A stretch of DNA of 64,000 nucleotides from Schizophyllum amplum. Taxonomy: Eukaryota > Basidiomycota > Agaricomycetes > Agaricales > Schizophyllaceae. Location of the stretch: assembly GCA_007026445.1 (NCBI GenBank), contig VDMD01000001.1, forward strand, positions 1,364,001-1,428,000, written 5' to 3'. Each line of letters starts with the position of its first letter. Positions within the stretch are counted from its first letter, which is position 1. The translations under genes and the position numbers were made by a program. Shown piece after piece: positions 12,421 to 25,000 of the stretch. A model generated the notes under the pieces. It ran no database searches, had not been told where the DNA came from, and saw nothing but the letters and a program-made list of their open reading frames with translations.

Positions 12421-13553
12421 ATGCCCGCCGTGCGCGATGTCCTGCTCACCGCGCCTCCGTCCAGACCGCCGTTCGAGCATCCGCCGTTTCACAGTCCCTG
12501 GCATGCCCCGCATCTCTTCCCCCAGAACCCATATCCTCCCCCGCCCCCACCAGTCCCCATCGCACACAAGGTCTGGATCATCGACTGCAAGTCGTGCGGG
12601 ACATTCCTCACCAATCGCGGTATGAAGGTGCGTGATCCATCTGCATCACCGCCGCTTGCGCTCACAACGCGCCTAGGCGGTCCTGCTCCTCCGCCCGAAC
12701 GTCTCGCTCTACTCGTCCGATGCTCTCCCCGTCAACTGCTCAGCAACTTCTATGCCAAGCCTCACACGCCCGCCGACAAATACCCACACCCAGCCGCAGC
12801 GGACTTGCGAATGCCTCACTCAAAGTCTCTGCTGTCACGGGTGCGGCTGCACCGTAGGATACATGATCGTCATTCCGGTACGTTTGCCATCGATCCGTCC
12901 TTCCCTCTCATTGACACCCGCCGCAGTGCACCCGCTGTACATCATCTATATCCGCCAACAACCGTGCGACAAACGGTCATCGCTTCGTCTTCCATTCGAC
13001 TGAAGTCGGGGGCTCGGAACGCCACTACGTCCAGGACGAGCCTGGTGTCATACCGTTTGACCCTGTTCCCTTGCATGTTGCTATGCCCCTCCATGCCTAC
13101 ACGCCGCAGCCAGTCAGCGTCGCCATCGCTCCGCGGGACCAAATTCGTGCCACCCAACCGTTCCCATCGCGTCCATTTCCGCTCCCTACCGAACCCCTCC
13201 TCACGCCACCGCTCGAGACAGGAGATTTGTCGCCTACATTCTCGGTCTCGCGGTCGCCGGCGCTCGAGCGGTCTTCTGATGCACGCCATGATCGTCCTAC
13301 TCTGCACTCTTCGCCGCCCCTGTCGCCGGATACACCACCGCCGCTTGTGGACGCATATACTCTGGAGCCGTACTTCGAGCCCAAGGAACCGGTAGCGCCG
13401 CGAAAGCTGAAGCCGGGTGAGGCGGTTTACTGGCACCACCTCGCGCGTCACGGCGAGATCCCGGCTGTCTTCGATGATGCGCGCGCGCGCCGTGAGACGG
13501 TCTCGGAAGACGCGGATGACCAAGCCTTCGGTATGGCGGTCTGCGGACGTTGA
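12421..13553 (+). CDS. FAM72 family protein
   Basis: The first exon has a Pro-rich leader (residues 1-45), then KVWIIDCKSCGTFLTNRGMK. Exon 2 gives AVLLLRPNVSLYSSDALPVN and, after a low-complexity insert, CECLTQSLCCHGCGCTVGY. Exon 3 gives CTRCTSSISANNRATNGHRF followed by VFHSTEV. The order C-x2-C...RGMKAVLL...LYS(S/T)D...C-x-C...GC-x-VGY...NGH-x-FHS matches the FAM72 family, whose vertebrate members bind the uracil-DNA glycosylase UNG2; the fungal role is not known to me. Paired cysteines suggest a metal-binding fold. Introns are about 12629-12676 and 12878-12926. The last 150 residues are Pro-rich with a conserved-looking end (KLKPGEAVYWHHLARHGEIP). Start ATG 12421 is the first in frame. Confidence 0.85.
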
Positions 13554-14610
13554 CAGTAGCCGCCGCAGACTCAAAACACACGACCTCGCATGACCTTTTT
13601 ACGCCTTCAGCGCTCAGCTTCCGTTCTTCATTCCCATCACGCACTTCATTCGACCGCTGTTTCCTTTCCCCGCCCTTTACGTCTATAGTACATTATCATC
13701 GACATTCTCCACCGCCGTCATACTTGTCCTTCTACTGTGTTAATATTCCGGCTCGCGCATGCATCGATTTATTTGGTATTGCTATTTTCCGGGCCTTGCT
13801 AGCATTGTACACGTTACTATGTATCACTGTGTCTGTCTACCTAATTTCTGCCGCCTTCCCCATCGTCCGTCCACTCATGATGCCTCTCGGGGTGTGCGGG
13901 GAAGTCGTAGCCGCTTTCCGCTGCTCTTGGCGACGACACGGACAGGTTCTTCCTTGCACACATACCCTCCGTACATAAATGCGTACAGACACTGCACATA
14001 CCCCCAATGTATTCATCTTCGAATCGAACAACGAACGTTATCATACGCTCAGCGTCATCCGCTGTACGACTCACTACGGGTGCGAGATATAGTGGAGGCG
14101 CCGGTTGTCCCCCGGTCCCTCCGTTTACATACCTTGGTCCGACGCTAGCTAGGTTATGATATACTGCGCTGAATATCGGCGAGGAACCGAATGGCGCTAT
14201 GCCCAAGGAGAACGCCGACGCAGGGTACTTACATACAGCAGGGGGTATGCGACAAGAGCGTGGGAAGTTCAAGTTGGCACCGTGTGCTACGAAGGCACGT
14301 GCTATGTGCGGCATCGTGCGGCAGAAGCACTTAGCAGTGACCGGCGACGATGTTCGGCGGCAACGGTCCGACTGAAGTCAAGCTCAAGCGTGAATTGGGC
14401 TTCAAGCTTCAGGACGTTAACGTTCATGCACATGTCGCACATTGCTACTTACTGGCAGGTGAATACAAAGGTGATATCATGGGCATGGTCAGAGCCAAAT
14501 TACATGCCAACATTGCCGTTTGTTTGGCTTCATTTGACACCAAAGACCATACAATCGCAAGTAGCGCACATCCAACCTGAACGAATGTACTTACAATTCC
14601 CCTTGCCAAC
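13554..14610. other. Convergent intergenic region, about 1 kb, no gene recognised
   Basis: This holds the 3' flanks of the FAM72 gene (+) and of Nup133 (-). The part to about 13800 is pyrimidine-rich and may be 3' UTR. Reading frames here are short and without recognisable motifs. Confidence 0.4.
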
Positions 14611-17600
14611 CTAATCTTTCCCCTCCAAGTCCTGCTCTGCCAGCTCCGCAATTCTTGCGCATACGGTCTCCAACTCGTATTCCTCCAGCACACGGCACTC
14701 GGCGCCGTAGTCGTCCAGCAGCGCGTCGACTTGGTCCGAAGCGAGCCCCGGCCAGCGGGCGGCAACCTCCGCGGAGTTGGGTGATACATCGGCCGCTTCG
14801 TCTGGTGCAATGTAGTCCGTGCGCGATCGCAGCTCGTGCAGCGTGTGGTAGAGCGCAGTATTATGGTATCGTTGGATGAGCTCAGCATCGGACACGCCAA
14901 CCGTATCGCGGATCATGTCCCAGCTAGTGCTGGATGTGAAAAACTGCGGCATACAGAGGAGCAGCTGAGTCAGCTTACTCGTCGTGCAGGTAGATTCGCC
15001 GCCAGACGGAGCGCAGGGAAGATTCTCTCCGGCTTTGCGGGATGTCCTGATTCAAGTGAGTAAGGTCATGAGGTTGGCAAGCATGGCCTGGACGTACGTC
15101 TGTACCCCACAGCAACTTCAACGCGGTCACGTAGGCATCAGGCGACTCAGTGTTGTCTCGCATGGATAGCACGTCGACCATGTCCTCGACGGAGAGGACG
15201 CTCCCCTGAAGAAGCGTCCGCACATACTCTTTGAAAATCTGCTGGAGGATTAGCGCCGCATGCACTCTGTTCGAGAGATGCAAGAGCAAGTACCCGAGCA
15301 AATGCAGGTGTGCTGCTCAGTCGTTTGGCTTGGGCCTTCAGTATGTGCTCAGACTGAACATCGTGTGACTGCCTGCCTCGCTGTGAGGCGAGCGTCGACT
15401 TGAGCTCATCGACAATAGCCTCATGGACGCTGACAAAGTCCAGTTCATCATGGAATGCTTGAAAATCGCATTAGTCAACTGTTACGACGAAGGCAAGACA
15501 CCCTTACTGTCCAACACGTCTTTCGCTGCAGGCAATGTCTTCCCTTGTTCCTGCACGACGGCGAGCTGTGCAAGCTTCCCGATACTGAGCATCAACTGAA
15601 GGAAGTCAACATAGAGCGGGGACAACAACACATCAGTCACACACATGTCTCGCTTCCAAGTTTGTTGCCCCGTGGGCATCGTCCAGCAATAGCGGCGGTA
15701 CAGCGCTCAAGTTGCCCTTCGTAAGCTCATACAACCATGAGATATTTTGTCTGTATCCCTGACTGAAGAAGTGTTCGAGATAGGGTGCGTGTTTACCATC
15801 CAGTGCGAAGATCACGCGCAGCTCGCCTGAATGCATGTAATTAGTTCGCGAAGCCTGACGCTTGATATCCTGATACCCACCGTTCTGGATGTACCACTCG
15901 TACAACTCGGACGTAAAGTTGGCGTTGTAGACATCGACGTAACGCTGAATTCTGGCCGCGTCCGCGTTCTGCTGAGGTGGGAAGACCTGCCCTTTGTGGC
16001 AAAGGGCGACCATCGTGCTGAAATCCTGATATAGCTCTGCTAGATGGAAGGCATCATCTGCGAAGCCGTTTCTATCTGTCCGGGGATGAGCATTGAGCAC
16101 AGATCTGAGCGTCATATTCCTACGCAAGGTATGCAATATCCGCGGCCGTTCCTGGTTGAGGAGCATCTGGTACTCGTTTCGCTCCCGTTGCAATGCAGCA
16201 TCTTCCAACGCAACGGCGCTGTGTACCATTAGCAGACGAAGCCTGATACGTGACCAGCATGCACCTTCCCAACCACGATAGCCTTTCCTCCAGCGTGTGC
16301 AGCAGGGTCCCTGCTATATCGGCGAGGGGCAAGTCTCCATCGGCAGACAGCGCATCCGTGCCCTCCAAAGCCGCCTCCAACGCATCAAACAGCCGACGCA
16401 GCACATCGATGACCGCTGGCTGACTGGTCCATGGGTCAAGCATGGGCTGCTCGAGCTTGTACAGGGTTGTGTGTTGCTGCCGGAAATCGAGGGCGGACGC
16501 CAGAATTGCCTTGAAGGAGGTTTGGTACGCTTAACATCAAGGACGAGACCCATACTCACCAGCACCATGCTTGTGGTCTCCAGCAAAGTATCTCGCGACG
16601 TCATATCAGCGCGCTGTAAGACCTCCGGCACGGTCGCGATGAGGTCCCCCAGGTGCCCCAGGTGCTGCCCGAAGAAAGCCCTCGCAGAGTCATGGTACAT
16701 CGAGTCGTCAAGCGCGTCCAATGCAGCGCTCACTGCTTCGCGGAGGACGCTGTTGCGCGGCCGTGTTCTGTAGATGAGCATTACATGCGCCAGATAAGGA
16801 CGGCTTAGCGACACCGCAGTCAATTCAGTAGAACGCACCTCACAAGGTCGTCGTATAGAATCCAAAGCTGCAGGCCGGCAGAGAGCTTCTCCGCATCCAT
16901 GACAAGCGCTTGGCGACAGCGCTGCGACATCTGCGCGCCTATTTAACGGTTCATCCCGCTGCGACACGACAGGAAAACCGACCTTCAACAAGACACCGTT
17001 CGTGTTGATGAATGTGATGAGCCAATTCAGCCGCGCCTTCTGCTCACTGAGCTGCGCCGTTAGGTCGTCGTTCTTCCGAATAATCTCGGGGTCTGCATGA
17101 GGAAGCATGAGATCCACGCTGGTTCAAGAGCTCGGGACGGATAGTAGACGCACCGGACGTCAACACGGCACCGCTAAGTTGCAAGGCGCCCTCCATCAAG
17201 CTATCCGCATCGACCTCTGGCGGGAAGCTGAACCGCAGCGGGTTCTGCGTGAAATCATCAGTCTGCCGAGCTTTTGAGAGCATCATCGGCATGACTTGCC
17301 TCAGGCATCGCGCCGTACAATATTGCTTGCGTCATGGTCGACTTGATGAGCGACGCGCGGCCGGTACTGTCCTTGAATGAGTATCCGTCCATGCGACAAC
17401 ATAAATAAAACTTGACGCACTATGGGTCGTATTGCCGCATGGCTTCCAGGTCGATCGTGGCCTTGATCATCAAGCCGACGGTCATCACCAGCACCGTGTT
17501 CGATGCCTCAGGCACACCCATGCCCAGGACGCGGTCGGTGACGCCATTGAGCTCGAGACGGTCGCAGTACTCGGATTCTAAGGGCACAATGAGTAACGAG

Positions 17601-19213
17601 TTCCCCCACAAAAGGTGCAGCATGCATACCTTGCGAACACAAAGCGATCGCGTTACCGAACTGGATGGCGACTACTTGACCACCAGAGACGAGCTTGATG
17701 CGAGGTTGTACAGGCGCGCCTGATTCTTTGTTCTGGCAGGGCACTAAATCAGACGAGGCTGGGAACAAATTTGTGGCACGCACCCTTTGGTAGGGCACCA
17801 CGCGTACGTCCTCCACGCGGAACGTGTCACCGAGGTACGCCAGCCGCACGAGCGAGAACACGCGCTTGACATGACTGCCATCGTCAATCGCCATATCCAC
17901 GCCGCCCGCATCCACCGGTGTATATGAAACCAGCACAACGAGCTTCCCGGCGCTGCCTCAGTCAGCCATCGCCACCGCCACCATACATGCGCCACATACC
18001 TGTCCATCTGCACGTCATTGCACTCGAGCCCCAGGTCGCGGCTCAGGTCAGGGATAGCTGCGCCAAAGCGGTCGCGTAGGGCGTCGCATACGAGCTCCTG
18101 CACGTCGGCGTCGAGGAGCGCTTCCTCCCAGCCGTCGGGCTTCATGTCCCAGCGCTGGATGCGCGGGCCGACGAGCGCCCAGACGTCCTGACCACCAGAA
18201 GGTGAATCCCTGCCGAGGGCCACGGCGGCGATGGGTCCCGTCTCTGGCACCAGGGGGCCGTCGGCCTGCGAAGAGAGAAGTAGGGAGGTCAAGCGGGCGA
18301 AGGAGGATTGCGCGGGGCGGGAGAATGGCTGCACGGATATGTGGTGCTTGCCACCGACGGATGTGTGGATGATCTTGATAAATTGCCCTTGAGTCGTGGA
18401 CGCGACGAAGGTTTGCGGCTGAAGAAACTCTCGATAATCGTCCAGTCTTTCAAGTAAATGCACGTACATGTGTTTGCACGAGGTGCGAGACCGTCTCGTA
18501 TGGCTCAAGTGTCAGAGACGCCTCGGTATAGTGACCGCCTCCTGCGAGTCCGATGCTAATGCTGTCCCAGAGGCGGACCTTGCCGGCGTGGTTCATGAGC
18601 AGCAGCCCTGGCTCGCGACCGGCACCGTAAGGAATCAGAGCATGCAGCGGGGGAGTAAGATGGTCATCTTCGTTGACAGGGCACGCAAAGATGTAGCATG
18701 TCGGAATGCCAGAAACTGCCTAATCAAGAGTGAGTCGCAGCAGAACAACGCCCAAGAATGTTGTGCACCTGCGCGTGCTGCCACACGTAGCACGTCTCTG
18801 CCGACGCAACGAGCGCAAAGCCCGTCTGTGCGTCAATCGAGCCGGCATATATGCTGTCGTACTCAAAGTCTGTTGATCCCCGATCAGTGCCCACACTGTG
18901 CAAACACACAAACATCCTCACTATTGTTCTTTTGTAGCGCGTTCTTCACCTCCAAGGGCAGACCAGCATAGTAGGAGACTTTGAATTCCCGCGAGTGCGC
19001 ATACAACAGCTCTTTTGATGATTTTGCCTTCACCGCTGTCTCGGTGGGCGCGGAGGACTGCTCGTCGACGTCCATGCCAGTTCCTTCTGTGAACGAGCCT
19101 ACGCTGAAGGGCGTGAGACTCATGCGCGAGGGCCTCTTGCTGCCCCCCGCCCTCGGAGACGTGCGCAGAAGCGAGGCGCGACGGTGCGCGGGCGCTGGGG
19201 AGAAGGAGGACAT
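14611..19213 (-). CDS. NUP133: Nucleoporin Nup133 (Y-complex scaffold subunit)
   Basis: This large protein is a structural subunit of the nuclear pore Y (Nup84/Nup107) complex. The N-terminus is basic and disordered (SPAPAHRRASLLRTSPR), followed by a seven-bladed beta-propeller. Propeller exons include SREFKVSYYAGLPLEVKNAL (about 18960-19010), GFALVASAETCYVWQHAQ (about 18770-18825) and AVALGRDSPSGGQDVWALVG (about 18170-18230). The C-terminal half is an alpha-helical stack, with segments such as MVALCHKGQVFPPQQNADAA (about 15950-16015) and a final Glu/Asp-rich helix ending LAEQDLEGKD at 14614. About 15 short introns are needed. The last exon (14611-14952) contains WDMIRDTVGVSDAELIQRYH, typical of Nup133 C-termini. 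Function is assigned by family resemblance. The start at 19213 is head-to-head with BOS1. Confidence 0.82.
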
Positions 19214-19352
19214 GGTGATGATGATGGCGCTGGTGAAGGCGGCGGCGCGCGTCAGTTCACGATCGCGTCGACGCGTCCCACGTGCACTCTCTCACGCCCC
19301 CCCATTCGAACTTGCCTCCCGCCACCGTGCTCCTCGTCGTCCGCCGCCCGCC
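19214..19352. promoter_or_regulatory. Bidirectional promoter between NUP133 and BOS1, with MCB and E-box motifs
   Basis: Only 139 bases separate the start codons of the divergent genes. The segment contains ACGCGT (19271-19276), the MluI cell-cycle box, and CACGTG (19279-19284), the E-box bound by bHLH factors such as Cbf1. The motifs are seen directly; their use is inferred. Confidence 0.5.
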
Positions 19353-20395
19353 ATGAACTCCTTGTACACCTCCGGTGTCCGCCAGACGAGCTCCATACAG
19401 TCTGACCTCGAACGCATGCGCGGTGGGGACAGTTCCCCAGCACTTCTGGGTGCGTACCGTTTCTGCGTGTTGCATGCCTGGGCGCTGTCGCGGCGAAGAG
19501 ATGGACATACCGACCTGGAGGTATTCTAGAGGAGCTGATCCGAGCCGCATCTGGAACACCTGCTTTGTATGCTCTCTGGGACGCCCCCAGAAACCAATGT
19601 ACTCTTCTGCCTGCTCACAGCGCCTTGTTAGGGCAGATATCCGCGTCCCTCGCAGCAATGCAGCGCACGGTTGACGACTACGATTCCATGGCGAAACGTG
19701 AGATGATCAAGGCCAAGCAAGAGAAAGCCCTCATGCACGTAGCACGCTTCACAAAGACATTCGCGTTCTGATTGCCTCTCCAGGCGCGTTCAGAAATTTC
19801 GCCAAGACTACACTGAATTGCGCCAGCAATTCGAGCGCCTCCGAGCAGAGGCTGCGCAACAAGTACGCAATCCGCTCATCTGTCAACTACGTCGCTCATC
19901 CACTCTCTCCCTGCAGAAAGCCACCGAGGAGCGCGCCTCTCTCCTAGCCCCAAACGCCACCGAAGCCGCCCGCCGACGGTTTGCCGCCCCCTCCGCCACG
20001 CCCTCTGAATCTATATCCGAATCCCCCTTCCGGTCTGCCACGCCCAACTCAGTCTACAGCGCACGTGAAAGCCACGCCCTCGACGAACACTCCTTCATCC
20101 GCGAGACGGACACGCGACTCGACGAGTTCCTCGCGCAGGGGCAGGCCGTGCTCGATAACCTCGTCGACCAGCGCAATATGCTCAAGGGGACGCAACGGCG
20201 GCTACTTGATGCAGCAAATACGCTCGGCTTGAGCAGGGATGTCATTGGCTGGATCGAGCGGAGGAGGTGCGTTGTGTGTTACTGGATCCGCAATAGCTTT
20301 AACACCTTTGCAGCACGCAAGACATGTATATCTTTTTTGCTGGCTGTGTTGGCACATTTGGTTGTTTCTACTTGATCTGGAAGTATCTCGGTTGA
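19353..20395 (+). CDS. BOS1: ER-Golgi Qb-SNARE Bos1/membrin
   Basis: This is the v-SNARE of ER-to-Golgi COPII vesicles. The N-terminal helices read MNSLYTSGVRQTSSIQSDLE, then QISASLAAMQRTVDDYDSMA and RVQKFRQDYTELRQQFERLR. The SNARE motif is TRLDEFLAQGQAVLDNLVDQ with the zero-layer Gln, continuing RNMLKGTQRRLLDAANTLGL. The last exon adds a C-terminal anchor (TQDMYIFFAGCVGTFGCFYL) ending IWKYLG. Length of about 240 residues fits the family. Introns: 19450 to about 19630, 19735-19783, about 19863-19917 and about 20267-20313. To keep the frame, the second intron must start with GC rather than GT. The first is long (about 180 nt) and might hide a small exon. A golgin or Gos1 identity is less likely because the tail and linker fit Bos1. 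Confidence 0.88.
19735..19783 (+). other. Probable GC-AG intron in BOS1
   Basis: Splicing GCACGT...CCAG joins CTC-AT to GCGCGTTCAG, giving LMRVQKFRQDY, the expected Bos1 sequence. The nearby GT (19739) leaves a frame that stops within about ten codons. The 49-nt size matches other introns of the window. Confidence 0.6.
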
Positions 20396-20534
20396 AGCGA
20401 CCGGAGGTTCATGCACTCACGCCTTCATTGTTCTCATGGCTTTTGGATTCAGCTGCTGTATTTATGGTTCGTACCATAGGGCGAATGCTACACTTGACGA
20501 TCGTCAACCTCCGTGTCAAGGACGAGTCTGCTCA

Positions 20535-21827
20535 TTAGGTCCACACTGGCGCAAACAACATTTCCTCATCCGTGCGACTCCCAACGATATTGACCTTGTG
20601 GCCGACACCCGCGGGCACGCACCCTTCACCAAGTGCTTTCTCCAGTGCTATTTTCGCCTGGAAGCCAGTGCAGTGCATAGGAAGAATGTACGTTGGGCTG
20701 GGACGCAGCCGATCCGCCAGGAAATCCACCGTCTGGGGGATCCGAAGGGCAAACTCTGGCCCCGCAAGGTGCAGACCACCGACGATCTGAGTACAACTGT
20801 AAGCTTCCTACTCCTCCACGCAGCACATACAGCCAGCCCAACGCGCACCATATGCACCGGCCGCTTGAACGTCGTCACCGCGTCCTTTACCACATTGACG
20901 ATCCCCGCATGCGAGCACGAGCTGAACAGCACTAGCCCTCGCCCGGCGACATCGATCGCCGCGTACCGCTCGTCCATAATGTGCGGCTCGTGCACCCACT
21001 TGCCGTCCTTGAAGCGCATCCCGCCGCGGAGCCCGGCCTCGAACTCGGTCACCCGGGGGATTTCCCCACTCACCCAGACCGTGCCGCCGGCGACGGCGTG
21101 CCCCTCGGCGTGCTGCTCGACCGTGCCGCCCGCCTCGGCGATCTCAACGAGCGTAGGGTCCCGCGGGAGCGCGCAGGCGACCTTGTCGAACGTCGGCCCG
21201 GGGGCGATGCCGCGCGCGTCGGGGCGGTCGGGGTGCACGTCGACGATGCAGGGGGAGGAGTTGGAGCTGGGGGAGCGGAGGCGAAGGAAGGCAAGGAGTC
21301 CGCCGGTGTGGTCAGAGTGCCAGTGCGAGGTGATGACGCGGGTGATGCGGTCCGGGCCGACCTCCATGGCGCGGATGTTGCGGGGGAGGGAGAGGGTGTC
21401 GGGGCCCGTGTCGAAGAGCGTGAGCTCGGGAGGCTCGTTACCTACGCTCGTCTCCTGCGGCGATAATCAGTGAGGGGAGAATGACATTGTGCGGGGAACA
21501 AGCCCACGATGAGGGCGGCAAATCCGTGAGCGCCTATATATTACGTCGATCGCGTACATCAGCTCAGGCGCGGTAGGTGGAAGGAAGAGCTCACCACAAC
21601 AGAAATGGTCAAAGTCGAGCGTCGGAACACCTGTCAGCTCATCGACCTTGCTATGAGGGACATGCTGCATGAGCTCATGGGTGAACCCGGGGGGCAACTT
21701 GGTCATCCTGCACGCTAATCAGTTACCGATGGACGCGATCTGTGGCTGACTGGCGTGCCATTCAATGTTGTTGTCCACCAGGAATGTGATCGTGAGCTTG
21801 TCGACGCGTCTGAGAGAAGAGGCCATG
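20535..21827 (-). CDS. Metallo-beta-lactamase-fold hydrolase (PhnP/dihydropterin synthase-like group)
   Basis: The exons give MASSLRRVDKLTITFLVDNN, then MTKLPPGFTHELMQHVPHSK, DFDHFCCGAHGFAALI, LTLFDTGPDTLSL and ITRVITSHWHSDHTGGLLAF. The last contains the HxHxDH zinc ligands. Further ligands are in FSSCSHAGIVNVV and the final PMHCTGFQAKIAL. Spacing and the FDTGPD block match the group annotated in archaea as 7,8-dihydropterin-6-methyl-4-aminobenzene-phosphate synthase; fungal members are uncharacterised to my knowledge, so the substrate is unknown. Introns: about 21711-21757, 21535-21596, 21455-21500 and 20794-20860. The exon GAHGFAALI is only about 30 nt and sits between two introns. The gene is convergent with BOS1 and its 3' end is 140 bases away. 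Confidence 0.82.
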
Positions 21828-22083
21828 ATACTTAGATGTTGCTTGGGTGGTCGCAAGTGTCGGAAGTTAGCCGCGTACGAGGGCCCTGCAATGGCGCTTC
21901 GTCATGCAGTCGTCTGCGTATCGTCACCTGGACCCTGGTTCGTCAGTAATCCTTCTGTTTCACGCTCGCTTGAAATAAGAGCACATAATAATAGGCAGGA
22001 CAGTCATGGACCTACATATTGAGGATAGGATACACAGTAGATACATATAGACAGCGACGAAAGCGATACCAAAAACACCAATT

Positions 22084-25000
22084 TCACGCATCTATCTTAC
22101 GGATCACCCGTCTTTCGCGTTCGCCCACCACCTTCACCACCCCCTCGTTCTCCAGCGCCTTGATCACCTCTGCAAACTCCGCCGGCTCAACCCTGATCGT
22201 GCTCTGGCTGCCGAGCTGTTTGATCGCCTCCGACCAGCGCACGCCCCGCGAGCCTGATGCGCCCAGTACGCTCAGCAGCTCCCGGCGCATGTCGTCCCGC
22301 AGCTTGAGCTGGCCCTGGCCCGTGCCGGTGTTCAGCATGCCCATGTCGATCTTGCCCGTCCGCGGGTCCATCGCGCTCGTGCGGATCGCCTCGCGCATCA
22401 GCCGGTAAGCCTCCTGCACGTCTTGCAGCTCGACGAAGCCAGACATGCGCATCCGGGCGTGACCCTCGGACAGGCGGATCATGCTCTCCAGCTGTCGGGT
22501 CGTGGCTGTGATGCGGCGCTCGCTCGCACGCGGGTCGTCGCCCATGTTGCGCATGTCGACGTACGCGCGGACGAGCTCGTTGCCGGCTTCTTCCGTGATT
22601 ACGGGATGAACGCGCGATCGTGCGTAGTCAATGTACGCCGAAAGCTCGTTTATCGGCTGAGCGATGTTGTCAGACAGCACACCAAGTACTGCGATCGATG
22701 CTCACAAGTATCTCGTACGCAGAATTGACGGGCGTATCTTCCAAGTAAAGCCCCACTAGGTGCTGCGCCAACTTGCGATCAAGGGCTTCGTCGACCTGGT
22801 CCAGCACAAGGTACAGAAGATCGAAACGCGAGATGAGCGTCGGCGGCAAGTCGATGTTGCGAGTAACAGGCAGGTCTGGGTCGTACTTGGAGCCTATGGG
22901 GTTCGCTGCAGCAAGGATAGACGTCCGTGCGTTGAGCGTAGTGATGATGCCGGCCTTCGCTATAGACACGGTTTGCTGCTCCTGCAAAGAGGTCAGAATG
23001 GCTCCGGAAGTGGAGCAAATCGCATACCATCACTTCATGCAGCACGCTGCGAGTAGCGTCCGACATCTTGTCGAACTCGTCAATACAGCAGACGCCTCCG
23101 TCACTCAGAACAAGGGCACCACTAAGCCCCGTAGTCAATACCGAAGTGGAGTAAGAAGGCGATACGTTCACTGACCTCTCAAGAACTAGCTGTTTGGAGT
23201 CCGGATCCCGAGTCACATACGCCGTGAGACCGACAGCAGATGAACTCTTGCCGGATGTATATACGCCGCGCGGTGCGATCTTGTGAACGTACTGAACGAT
23301 AAACCACGCATCAGCTCAGGAAGAGACCGACAGCAGAAGGAAATGCACCTGCAGTATCTGGGACTTACTAGTACCAGGATCACCGACAAGGAGCACGTTT
23401 ATATCCCCACGATACCTGGGACCTCCTCCGCCACCACCGCGTGCAATGCTCTTGTTCGTGCCTCCAAAGAGCTGCAGCAGGATGCCCTTCTTCACGTCGT
23501 CCATCTCCCAGATGGATGGTGCGAGAGAGCGCGAGAGTAGTTCATATATATCGGGCCGCTGGCTGAGCTGCTTGAGTTTGGCCTCCATCTCCGTCCGTCG
23601 CGTCTGCAGGCCCTCGCGCTCCGCTTCGCTATCCGCGCCATCGCCGACGCCGCCTACCCCTGGGAGTCGGTCACCCCCTGCAGGTCGCGTCGACTTGTCG
23701 AAACCGAGTGTCCCATCGCCGCCGAGCTTGACGTGCACGACGTCGAGATAGGTCTTGAACAAGCTCTTAAGCGTCCGCTGGCGAGGGTTTACGCGCACGG
23801 GCACGCTGCGGAAGATACCCGTCACGACGAGGCGGTCTCCAGGCTTGGCCACATCGACGAGCTCATCATACACACTCAGCGAAACCGTGTGCGGTGTCTG
23901 CCCATCCGGTACCGCGTCGGGCGTCTCCTGCAGCCTGATGACCTGACGGTCGGCGAACTCGCAGCGATTGTGCACGAGGTTCATGGTCCCGGGTGCACCA
24001 CAGACATCGCGTGGGCAGCTTGCAGGCTCCTCAATTTTTCCCCGGTAGATCTCGACTTGTACAGTGTGTTGGCAGGTTAGGCAGCGGAAGAAGGCCGTCT
24101 TCATGTCGGGGATGACAGGCGTCGCACGAATAACTAGACCTTTGATGCAGACAAGCTTGTCCGTGTCTGTGAGGACATGTTAGACCGATGCATGTGCTTT
24201 CTGTGATGCACTAACCGGTCGGATTGAGGTTTCGCATGTTACTCGCAGACAATCCAAAAGGCCTGACTTTGTAGACTCTGCCCATGATAGCCGCAATCTC
24301 TGCGTCGCCGGCCTCGCCAAGCATGCTATCCTCGCCGTTTTCCTGGTCCAGCTCCGCGAAGCGCAACATTTCGTCCTTGAGCACCTGGTCCATAGCGGGT
24401 ACAACCTCCTGGGGGTACTTGATAACTTGCATGTATAGTTTTTTGGACGGCGGGTAAGCCGCGAGGTTCACGATGTCCAGGTTGAGGTTTGTCTGATCCG
24501 TCAGGCGCATACGGCGGAGGTATGACTCGTATAGGGTCTGGTCACCCTCCTCGGGCGATGCTTGAGCGCGAGTGGCCAGCCCCTGCTCGCGGTCGTACGC
24601 GACGCGATACTTGGGCTTGAACCCGCGTAAGAATTCACGGAATAGACGCATGGTATCGGCAAGATGCACAGTCGTGCCCCAGATGGCGCGTATTTCATCC
24701 GGCTCGTCTGAAGGGGCTGCAGGAAGGGCGGAGAGATTCGCAGCATCGGACATAGGCACGTCGAGACCCGAGGCATCGGACTGGAGGTTATTGCGGGTGG
24801 GTCTGAGCTCGGACTCGCGATGACGACGGTAAGTCGGAGTCAGAGAAAGGGAAGAATGAATATCTCCCCGGCGGTTTCGCGGGGTCTTCGACGGCGAGCT
24901 GCGAAGAGGTCAATTCCAAGTCGCGTATATGGTTTCGAGGAATTCACGAAGGAAATGCAAGAATGCTCCCATCAGAGCGGTCAGATGGAGTGGCCTGTCT

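Noticed and set aside
15455..16281. Plus-strand frames inside the Nup133 region
   Set aside because: They are short, overlap Nup133 exons in antisense and show no motif.
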